Assembly: GCA_964514655.1 (NCBI GenBank) | Contig: CAZEQY010000011.1 | Span: forward strand, 40,253-104,252 | Direction: 5' to 3' | DNA: 64,000 bases | Source of the DNA: SZAS-7 sp964514655 | GTDB lineage: Bacteria > Chlamydiota > Chlamydiia > Chlamydiales > FEN-1388 | Part shown: one piece after another, positions 8,250 to 15,195 of the stretch | How positions within the stretch are numbered: the stretch's first letter is position 1 | Layout of the letters: each line of letters opens with the position of its first letter | Program-made: the position numbers and the translations under genes | Notes under the pieces: model-generated | The model's input: the letters and a program-made list of their open reading frames with translations, nothing else | Database searches by the model: none | Told to the model about the DNA's origin: nothing

Positions 8250-8993
8250 ATGAAAGTAGTACCATTTAAGACTCATGCCATACGACCAAACGATTCGCTT
8301 GTAGAAATACTTGATACGTATGTCCCGCAACTTGCAGAAAAATCAATACTTGCCATTACGTCGAAGATCATCAGCCTGACTGAAGGGCGCGTTGTTGCAA
8401 AAGGCCCTGACGTATCAAAAGAAGCACTTATCCGCCAGTCTGCTGACGCCTATTTGGACCTTAAAGGCCCACCGCGTCCCCATGGCATTCAGATTACGAT
8501 AAAAAATAATATACTTATTCCTTCAAGTGGTATTGACGAGTCAAATGGCGATGGCTACTACATTCTCTACCCAGAAGATATCCAAAAGTCTGCAGCCTTT
8601 ATCTGGAATCATATACGCTCTCGGGACCATCTTGAAGAATTTGGCGTTATCGTAACTGACAGCCACACGACGCCCATGAGAAGAGGCGTCATTGGTATAG
8701 GCCTTGGCTGGTGCGGCTTTAAAGCGCTCTATAGCTATATTGGCAAGCCTGACTGCTTTAACGTTCCGTTACGTGTAACTCAGGTCAATGTTCTTGATGC
8801 TCTCAGCGTATCGGCAGTCTTTTGCATGGGTGAAGGCAACGAACAGACACCTTTTGCCTCAATTTGCGATGCACCAAAAATAGTCTTTCAAAACCACCCG
8901 CCAACTTCTGAAGAACAAAACGCCCTTGTCATTCCCCTACAAGAAGACCTCTACGCACCACTCTTAGCTAATGACGCCTGGGTGTTTAAGTAG
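8250..8993 (+). CDS. COG1478 gamma-glutamyl ligase (CofE family), probable FolC2-type folylpolyglutamate synthase
   Basis: The 247-residue sequence fits the coenzyme F420-0:gamma-glutamyl ligase family: early LAITSKIISLTEGRVV, then IPSSGIDESNGDGYYILYP, then GVIVTDSHTTPMRRGVIGIGLG. No F420 synthesis genes are nearby, and chlamydiae are not known to make F420. In Chlamydia trachomatis the family member CT611 was shown to replace FolC in adding glutamate to folate, so that role is the best inference here. The gene overlaps the 3' end of the convergent phosphatase gene by 43 bp. Confidence 0.82.
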   Translation: MKVVPFKTHAIRPNDSLVEILDTYVPQLAEKSILAITSKIISLTEGRVVAKGPDVSKEALIRQSADAYLDLKGPPRPHGIQITIKNNILIPSSGIDESNGDGYYILYPEDIQKSAAFIWNHIRSRDHLEEFGVIVTDSHTTPMRRGVIGIGLGWCGFKALYSYIGKPDCFNVPLRVTQVNVLDALSVSAVFCMGEGNEQTPFASICDAPKIVFQNHPPTSEEQNALVIPLQEDLYAPLLANDAWVFK

Positions 8994-9637
8994 TCTTTTA
9001 TGCGAACGACTTTATCGTGGCTTAGAGTAATGATTGGTCTTAGGGACCGAACAAACTCGATCGCTTCCTCCACAGAAGAAAAGCGTTCCGGAAAGTTTTT
9101 TACAAGGTATGCTACGATGATGGCGCTTGAACGCGTGCGCCCTGCCTTACAGTGCACGTAGACATTTTTTCCTTGTTCAACCATTGATTCAATAAACTGC
9201 ACACCTTTTTCTATAGAGCTGACATGAAGCGGCGAAAAGTCTCGGGACTCAATCTGCAGCTGCCGGATATGCAGCTTGCTCCAGTCCTGAGGTGTCACAG
9301 GATCGCTAAAGAGCGTAGGCGTATGATTTTCAAATTTTTCCACCATACTTAAAACAGCAGTAATACCGGCTTGTGTTAACGCCTTAATATCACCTCTATT
9401 TTTTAATGGTATGCGCCCAAGATAGACTTGATCAGTAATTTTGTTAAAACTTGGGTATTTTTTTGGATCTCGTTTATATAAAATATAGCCGATTGGCAAG
9501 GTGACTTCATATATAAAGCGCTTACGCAAGAGGTAGACAGCAGCAAAGAGCGGGATAAGTGAAAAAATACTCACCCCAACTAGAACCAAATAGACCACTA
9601 CCCAAAAAAGATAACTCGATACAATTCGCCTTGCCAT
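8951..9637 (-). CDS. Membrane-anchored dual-specificity/PTP-type phosphatase
   Basis: Residues 10-40 form one long or two short membrane segments. A PTP-fold domain follows, opening with ITDQVYLGRIP near residue 67. The catalytic loop is VHCKAGRTRSS, with Cys163 and Arg169 in the CX5R arrangement; an upstream SRDFSP at about 131-136 offers the general-acid Asp. The layout matches PTPMT1-like phosphatidylglycerophosphate phosphatases, which some bacteria use in phospholipid synthesis. That substrate is inference; a protein phosphatase acting at the membrane is the alternative. Confidence 0.8.
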   Translation of the reverse strand: MARRIVSSYLFWVVVYLVLVGVSIFSLIPLFAAVYLLRKRFIYEVTLPIGYILYKRDPKKYPSFNKITDQVYLGRIPLKNRGDIKALTQAGITAVLSMVEKFENHTPTLFSDPVTPQDWSKLHIRQLQIESRDFSPLHVSSIEKGVQFIESMVEQGKNVYVHCKAGRTRSSAIIVAYLVKNFPERFSSVEEAIEFVRSLRPIITLSHDKVVRIKDYLNTQASLAKSGA

Positions 9638-9720
9638 AGAGATCGATTGTAAATTGCAAAGATATTTTTAGGCAATAGCGTCTTGCGTAATATTCGCGGA
9701 CGATTGATAATTAGTGACCT

Positions 9721-10737
9721 ATGAATATCACATACCTTTTTATACTAATAGCTTTTATTTGCAATGTTTGCACAGCTGATGATGCAAAAGTCTATCCTAT
9801 TGCCATTATAGGATCTGGAGCCGGCGGCACAATGGCTGCTAAACGCTCAACCCTCAATAATCGCGATACGCTACTCTTTACCGGTGCAAAAAAAGAGATG
9901 AAGCGCTCTAGAGGTCACTGGGTGCGTAAAGTGGATAATATTCCCAGCCTAAAAAACTACACGCGCACAATCGTGCAGCTTAGACTGGAAACGCTAGCTG
10001 AAATTGCCGAAGGCCCCTTCAAAGAGAGACTCCAAGTAGTTGAAGACTCTGTTGTCTCCATCGAAAAGAAAGATGGTCTTTTTATTATAAAAGACATGCA
10101 AGATAGGTCTTATAAAGCAAGACACGTAATCCTTGCTACCGGCATTATGGACGAGCAGCCTCATATTCAAGGTACACACAAGACAATACTGCCCTTTTCT
10201 AACAAGCAGCTAGTTGCTTACTGCGTGCTCTGTGATGGCCATCGATCATTAGGCAAAAATACCGTTGTCATTGGCTACTCAGAAAACGCCGCAAAAAATG
10301 CCCTTATCTTGCACGATCGCTATTTGCCTCCCACATTATGTATGCTCACTAATGGGAATACACCCACATTCTCACCCGAAACATATGCAAAACTTCTAGA
10401 AAAAAATATTAGTGTGATAGAAAGCCCCATCACGGCCATTATCGGCAATAGCAAAGAGAGAATTTTATCGGGCTTTACGCTTGAAAATAACGAAATACTC
10501 CCTGCAGAAATAGGCTTTGTTTCACTAGGCATTCGCCCAAATAATCAACTTGCTCTAAGCCTTGGAGCTGCTGTCGATGAGCAGGGCTTAGTAGAAACTG
10601 ACGAAAACGGTGAAACTTCTATTGAAAACCTTTTTGTAATTGGCGATCTTCGCTCAAACAGCATGAAGCAGATCTACACAGCCTGGCAACACGCAGTAGA
10701 CGCCGTCCAACAAATCGACCGCCGGGTCCGAAACTGA
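9721..10737 (+). CDS. Exported thioredoxin-reductase-like flavoprotein
   Basis: An N-terminal signal peptide (residues 1-19, ending CNVCTA) precedes a two-domain pyridine nucleotide-disulfide oxidoreductase. The FAD site is AIIGSGAGG at 28-36, an ATG-type motif (ILATGIMDEQP) lies near 137-147, and the redox pair is Cys168-Val-Leu-Cys171 followed by DGH, as in thioredoxin reductases. The C-terminal flavin motif is NLFVIGDLRS at 303-312. The NAD(P) site is degenerate: VVIGYSENAAK at 182-192 lacks the usual GGGDSA. Export and the altered nucleotide site suggest a periplasmic redox role with an unusual electron donor. Confidence 0.8.
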   Translation: MNITYLFILIAFICNVCTADDAKVYPIAIIGSGAGGTMAAKRSTLNNRDTLLFTGAKKEMKRSRGHWVRKVDNIPSLKNYTRTIVQLRLETLAEIAEGPFKERLQVVEDSVVSIEKKDGLFIIKDMQDRSYKARHVILATGIMDEQPHIQGTHKTILPFSNKQLVAYCVLCDGHRSLGKNTVVIGYSENAAKNALILHDRYLPPTLCMLTNGNTPTFSPETYAKLLEKNISVIESPITAIIGNSKERILSGFTLENNEILPAEIGFVSLGIRPNNQLALSLGAAVDEQGLVETDENGETSIENLFVIGDLRSNSMKQIYTAWQHAVDAVQQIDRRVRN

Positions 10738-10900
10738 TATACCCAATTAAGTTCAAGAATTAGTTTTTTTGCGCGCCAAAGACCCGCGATTGAATAGATT
10801 GAAAACATGCCCATATTATAATATGGGCATGTTTTCAATCTTTCAATCCCGGGGCTTTCGCGCAGCAAAAAAACTAATTCTTGAACTTAATTGGGTATAT
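10737..10900. repeat. 164-bp near-perfect palindrome
   Basis: The unit starts on the last base of the preceding stop codon. Outer arms 10737-10772 and 10865-10900 are perfectly complementary over 36 bp. A perfect inner stem of about 23 bp per side flanks the centre near 10818/10819. The middle segments pair with a few mismatches. It would fold into one very long hairpin and could act as terminator, but its size and form are those of a palindromic mobile element. Its sequence is unrelated to the 162-bp unit at 6358. Confidence 0.8.
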
Positions 10901-10958
10901 ATTGAGAAATATCTGTTTATCGCTTAAAGTAGTGTAGCAAAAACCTGTGTGCACATTT

Positions 10959-12068
10959 ATGAATTTGTTTCGTTGCCTTCTATGCCTGTTTAGCATAGCG
11001 TTTTTGCCGGTCGTTGCGACTGTCCCAAAAACAGCTCCACTTAAAGCTACACCAAAACAACACACTGAATATGATGTTCTTGGTGTGGGAACTGCTATGA
11101 CAGACCTTATCATCCATGTAAATGATGAATTTTTGATCAAACATGGTGGTCAAAAAGGCGGATCTCGTGTTGTTCCAAACCATAAGATTGACGAAATTAT
11201 AAAAGATGCAACAACTGCCCCTGTCATCAAGCCAGGAGGAAGCTGCCCTAACACCTTAAAGGGTCTTGCTAAGCTTGGATTAAAGACAGCTTATCACCTC
11301 CGTGACGGCACAGATGAATTTGGCGTAAACTATGTAAAGAGCCTAAAAGAAAATAATGTATCTGTTATCAAGGTAGATGACGATCTATTGCCTTCCGGGC
11401 GCTTAGTATGCCTTGTTACGCCGGACAAAAACCGCTCATTTTGCTCAAGCCCGGGGGCCGGCGCTGCCTTTTGCTGTGCAGACTTACAGCCACAGTGTTT
11501 TAAAAAGGCAAGGCTTGTGCATCTAGATGGCTATTCGCTACGAAATAGGTCTCTTGTAGAAGAGGCAATGAAGCTAGCAAAAGACAATGGCGCCATGGTC
11601 AGCTTTGATCCGGGCTGCTTTCAGCTATGCCAGGAGCATAAAGACGAGATCCTTCACCTCATGAGGGAATATGTAGATGTCATGTTTCTTAATGAAGATG
11701 AAGTAAAAGCACTCTTCAATACATCTGCAGAAGATGCCTCTATAGCTATGAAAGAGATTGTTCCCATCTCAGTTGTACTGATGGGCAACAAAGGCTGTCT
11801 AGTAGCTACCAAAGAAAAAACATTTAAAGCACCTGTCCGCAATGTTGAGGTTATTGATACAACAGGAGCCGGCGATCTATTTGCAAGCGGCTTTTTATAT
11901 GGCCTTTTACAGGGCTATAGCCTTGAAAAATGCGCCTATATTGGCAACTACCTTGGCTCTAGCGTAATCCAGCACGTTGGCGCTGAAATTCCTGGCGAAT
12001 GCTGGACAGAGATCCTTACTCACCTTTCAAAAGAACCAGGAGCGCTCTATTCAGCGGTAACAAATTGA
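10959..12068 (+). CDS. PfkB-family sugar/nucleoside kinase with signal peptide
   Basis: From ATG 10959 the protein is 369 residues; a GTG at 10947 would add four. Residues 1-20 are a typical signal peptide (MNLFRCLLCLFSIAFLPVVA). The kinase body has the PfkB pattern: VLGVGTAMTDLI near the start, PGGSCPNTLKGLAKLG around 92-107, NEDE at 245-248 and the anion-hole/catalytic DTTGAGD at 300-306, with Asp306 the expected base. Order and length fit adenosine- or ribokinase-like enzymes. A secreted ATP-dependent kinase is unusual, since the periplasm lacks ATP. The protein may leave the cell or meet host ATP in the inclusion lumen. Confidence 0.85.
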   Translation: MNLFRCLLCLFSIAFLPVVATVPKTAPLKATPKQHTEYDVLGVGTAMTDLIIHVNDEFLIKHGGQKGGSRVVPNHKIDEIIKDATTAPVIKPGGSCPNTLKGLAKLGLKTAYHLRDGTDEFGVNYVKSLKENNVSVIKVDDDLLPSGRLVCLVTPDKNRSFCSSPGAGAAFCCADLQPQCFKKARLVHLDGYSLRNRSLVEEAMKLAKDNGAMVSFDPGCFQLCQEHKDEILHLMREYVDVMFLNEDEVKALFNTSAEDASIAMKEIVPISVVLMGNKGCLVATKEKTFKAPVRNVEVIDTTGAGDLFASGFLYGLLQGYSLEKCAYIGNYLGSSVIQHVGAEIPGECWTEILTHLSKEPGALYSAVTN

Positions 12069-13333
12069 TTGCGGTCTTTTTTGTACTCTTTTTAATAGGG
12101 TTCCAAAATGCCCTGTTTCATAATGGGGCAAACTTGCCTATATATCTTTCTGAATGTGGTTTTGACAAAGACCTTATCGGCCTATTTTGTCTACTAAGCT
12201 TTCCATTTAGCTGTAAAATTCTCTGGTCGCCGGTTTGTGATCACGTGTCTATCCCCGGCTTTAAAAACAGCCCACGAAAGGGATGGCTCATTGTAGCACT
12301 ACTAGGAATGGCCCTCTCATTTTTTGGAATGAGCACATATAACCCTGCACTACATCCATGGCTTTTCTCAGGTTCCTTATTTGCTCTATCACTTTTTGCA
12401 GGCTGCTTCTACATGGTAGGCATATCCTACGAGCTTGAAAGCATCCCTAAAAGTTCCTATAGCAATGGCTCTAGCTGCCTTATCACGGGTTATAGAACAG
12501 GTCTTTTATACGCAGGAGCAGGAGTTCTTTACATCGCCCACATCGCATCGTGGGAAACATCATTTCAGACAAGTGCCCTCATAAGCGCACTATGCGCGTG
12601 TATTGTCTTTTTCGTACGTGAACCTTATAACTCGCAAGAAACTCTACAGGTAAAGCGCAAAAAACTATCTGAGCACACATCCATTATCAAAGGGTTTACG
12701 TATGAAATCCTTATCATGCCCTTTCAGACCTTTATAAAGGCAGGCTCTTGGCAAATACTACTTGCTGTCATTCTACTTTTTAAAGTAAGCGATCACATGG
12801 CAAAGCCTATGGAAGGCCCATTTTATCTTGAACTTGGCTTTGATAAATCTGATCTTGCACTTGCAGCAAAGACCTTTGGCTTTGTAGCTACAGTGATTGG
12901 TGCTTTTTTGGCCGGCAGGCTACTTGTAAACAAAAACCCCTTTACTGCTGTAGGCGTACTTGGCCTTATACACACCCTGTCTGAATTTGGCTGCTTGCTT
13001 CATAGCATTGTAGGAAAATCCTACACACTCCTATACCTCACATCAGGCATAAGCAACTTTACCGGGGGCATGTTGATAACAGCGTTTATCTCGCTTTTAT
13101 GGAAAAGCTGCGATAAGTACTACGCAAGCCTGCAGTATGCCTTTTTGTGGTCGATCTCATCAATCACCACAAACCTCTTAGCAGCAAGCGGAGGCTTTTT
13201 AGCGGCAAATCTTTCCTGGCCCACCTTTTTTCTCACGGTGTCGTGCCTGGGAGTTGCTTCTTCTCTATCGCTGCTTGTTATATTGCGACTGCGCCAAGAA
13301 GGCTTGGGTCCATTTCGCGAAATTCAGATGTAA
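11999..13333 (+). CDS. MFS transporter, AmpG-like
   Basis: About 12 hydrophobic segments and the pattern LPIYLSECGFDKDLIGLFCLLSFP followed by KILWSPVCDH in loop 2-3 fit AmpG/acetyl-CoA-transporter-like MFS carriers. AmpG imports muropeptides, but no substrate residue can be named here. The ATG at 11999 overlaps the kinase gene by 70 bp. A TTG at 12065 in the same frame would overlap its stop as TTGA and remove 22 hydrophilic residues, so the start is uncertain. The 3' end overlaps the convergent tautomerase gene. Confidence 0.75.
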   Translation: MLDRDPYSPFKRTRSALFSGNKLIAVFFVLFLIGFQNALFHNGANLPIYLSECGFDKDLIGLFCLLSFPFSCKILWSPVCDHVSIPGFKNSPRKGWLIVALLGMALSFFGMSTYNPALHPWLFSGSLFALSLFAGCFYMVGISYELESIPKSSYSNGSSCLITGYRTGLLYAGAGVLYIAHIASWETSFQTSALISALCACIVFFVREPYNSQETLQVKRKKLSEHTSIIKGFTYEILIMPFQTFIKAGSWQILLAVILLFKVSDHMAKPMEGPFYLELGFDKSDLALAAKTFGFVATVIGAFLAGRLLVNKNPFTAVGVLGLIHTLSEFGCLLHSIVGKSYTLLYLTSGISNFTGGMLITAFISLLWKSCDKYYASLQYAFLWSISSITTNLLAASGGFLAANLSWPTFFLTVSCLGVASSLSLLVILRLRQEGLGPFREIQM

Positions 13334-13637
13334 TACGGCAGTGCAGGTTGGGGTTTTCTTTTTCAATTACTGCTTTAAAGCGTGCAAGAAGCTCATTGTT
13401 TGCTGCGATAAGCTTACTTTTATCTCGTCCCTGCATAAGCTCTACCTTTATATGAGCATATGTATGTTCAGGATGGCCGTCACTTCCTATATAGACTTCA
13501 GAAAGCCGCATAAGCTTAGTCTTTAGTTTTTCTATAGGAATATCCAAATACCCTGAAAGATAGGTATGAAGATCTTTTGCAAATGGCTGCAAAGAAAAAA
13601 CAAGCCTCTCAGGAATTTCAATCGTCACAAATGGCAT
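13278..13637 (-). CDS. Tautomerase-superfamily protein (CHMI-like)
   Basis: The 119-residue protein begins MPFVTIEI, exposing Pro as the N-terminal residue after methionine removal. This is the catalytic nucleophile of the tautomerase superfamily. Length and the HTYAHIKVELMQGRDKSKL segment fit 5-carboxymethyl-2-hydroxymuconate isomerase-like members better than MIF. No aromatic degradation genes are nearby, so the physiological substrate is unknown. The gene is downstream of the collagen-like gene, separated by a hairpin. Confidence 0.7.
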   Translation of the reverse strand: MPFVTIEIPERLVFSLQPFAKDLHTYLSGYLDIPIEKLKTKLMRLSEVYIGSDGHPEHTYAHIKVELMQGRDKSKLIAANNELLARFKAVIEKENPNLHCRITSEFREMDPSLLGAVAI

Positions 13638-13653
13638 ATAGTACCTAATAAAG

Positions 13654-13681
13654 GCTAAGGGCTAAACTTTTAGCCCTTAGC
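13654..13681. terminator. Hairpin after the collagen-like gene
   Basis: A 13-bp stem (13654-13666 with 13668-13681) stands 14 bp after the collagen-like stop codon and just before the tautomerase gene, both leftward. It lacks a strong U-tract on the minus strand, so it may only attenuate read-through. Confidence 0.55.
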
Positions 13682-13694
13682 TTGTAGCTCTAAA

Positions 13695-15134
13695 TTACAT
13701 CATTTGTACATAAGCTACCACAAACACAGTACCTGTAAATACAAGGTCTTGTGTAGCAGTTACTTCTACGCTGATAAGATCACCTGGACTTATTGCGCAT
13801 GTTCCACTAAATGGAAAGTAACCATCTGTAGTAATGCCAGAAGCAGTTACTGTGCAAGGGCTACCATTGACAAATAGCGTTACTGTTAAAGGTGTGATTG
13901 ATAAAGCTGAAAGGCTGCTTATCACTACGCCACCAGTAACTTGAGTAGTAGGAATAATTGCCGGGTATTGAACGCTCACAAGAGATGATGCCGGATAGGT
14001 AATATAGTCACCTAAAAAAGCTGAATAGGTGCCATCTTCTCCATTAGGCACGGTCACAAGCCCAGAAAAGCTATAAGCCGCACTAACCCCTGAAGGACCT
14101 GTTGGGCCAGTAGCACCTGTTGATCCTGTTACACCGGTAGCACCCGTTGCACCAGTAGTACCTGTTGGACCTGTTGCTCCAACATCACCGACAGAACCTG
14201 TTGGGCCAACCGCGCCGGTAGGACCTATTGCTCCCGTATCACCAACGTTTCCTGTAGCACCTGTTGGGCCAACGCTTCCTGTTGGACCTTGTATACCGGT
14301 CGCTCCTGTTTGGCCAGTAGCTCCTACTGCTCCTGTTGGGCCAACATCACCTGTTGGACCTTGTATGCCCGTTGCACCAGTAGCACCTACAGTACCAGTT
14401 GGACCGACACTTCCTGTTGGACCTTGTATACCAGCCGCTCCTGTTGCTCCGGTTTGGCCTATAGCACCAACAGCACCGGTTGGGCCTTGAATGCCACTTG
14501 CTCCAGTAGGACCTACTTGTCCAGTTGCACCTACAGCTCCTGTTGGGCCCATGCTTCCTGTTGGACCTTGTATACCGGTTGCACCGGTAAATCCTGTTGG
14601 ACCTTGTATGCCTGCTGCACCGGTTGGACCAGTGTGTCCAGTAGCGCCTGCTGGACCTTGTAGACCAGTTGGACCAGTGCCACCAGTCACTCCTCGATCT
14701 CCCCCAAGGCCACTTGGACCAGTTGCGCCGCGTAAACCAGCTGTACCTGTTGGACCAACTGGACCAGTTGGACCGGTTGGGCCCCTATCACATTTATTAG
14801 TTGTATGATGTGATGTGTGCCCTTCCATCATTTTATAATCTTCCTTCACAAGATGACGTACGTATTCAGGAATACGATCAATCCAGTCTTTTTCATCAGC
14901 AGAAGGTTTTTTTGGTTTTTGTTGGATCATCTCCCTAATAGGAGTTGGCTGCTCTTTTGCAATAACAGGCTTTTGCTCCAGCACCTCCTTGACAGGGGTG
15001 GGCTTTAGCTTTTCAACAACAGGCTTTTGGGGCTGTTTTACCGGGGGTTTTTTATTGCCCGCTGGGGTGCCAGCAAACGCAAGCTGCATCGACATGACAA
15101 CTGCCACGACAGTTGTGAAAAAAGAATATTTCAT
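13695..15134 (-). CDS. Secreted collagen-like protein
   Basis: Residues 1-21 are a signal peptide ending AFA. Residues 22-117 form a Pro/Lys-rich stalk (repeats such as KPTPVKEVLEQKP) with a short charged helix and a His-rich patch. Residues 118-349 are about 77 uninterrupted Gly-X-Y triplets dominated by GPT and GAT. The last 130 residues form a beta-rich, Ser/Thr/Val-rich globular domain, as in BclA-type collagen-like proteins, probably a trimerisation head. The single Cys at 115 before the triple helix could cross-link chains. Such proteins usually sit on cell surfaces and mediate adhesion; nothing here shows how it is anchored. Confidence 0.85.
   Translation of the reverse strand: MKYSFFTTVVAVVMSMQLAFAGTPAGNKKPPVKQPQKPVVEKLKPTPVKEVLEQKPVIAKEQPTPIREMIQQKPKKPSADEKDWIDRIPEYVRHLVKEDYKMMEGHTSHHTTNKCDRGPTGPTGPVGPTGTAGLRGATGPSGLGGDRGVTGGTGPTGLQGPAGATGHTGPTGAAGIQGPTGFTGATGIQGPTGSMGPTGAVGATGQVGPTGASGIQGPTGAVGAIGQTGATGAAGIQGPTGSVGPTGTVGATGATGIQGPTGDVGPTGAVGATGQTGATGIQGPTGSVGPTGATGNVGDTGAIGPTGAVGPTGSVGDVGATGPTGTTGATGATGVTGSTGATGPTGPSGVSAAYSFSGLVTVPNGEDGTYSAFLGDYITYPASSLVSVQYPAIIPTTQVTGGVVISSLSALSITPLTVTLFVNGSPCTVTASGITTDGYFPFSGTCAISPGDLISVEVTATQDLVFTGTVFVVAYVQMM
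14088..14783 (-). repeat. Collagen-encoding tandem repeat DNA
   Basis: The 696-bp segment encodes the Gly-X-Y block. It is a mosaic of near-identical 9- to 60-bp units, for example the recurring codons for GIQGPTGSVGPTG, and is prone to in-frame length change by slippage or recombination. Open frames on the opposite strand here are artefacts of the repeat. Confidence 0.85.
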
Positions 15135-15195
15135 AAATATGTTCTCCTCGTTCCTTATAAAAGAACATATTTATTTATATTGTACAACAAAAAAA

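Noticed and set aside
14289..14808. Long open frames on the strand opposite the collagen-like gene
   Set aside because: They are translations of the repeat in antisense (Pro/Val/Ala or Ser/Cys/Trp-rich) and lack ribosome binding sites.
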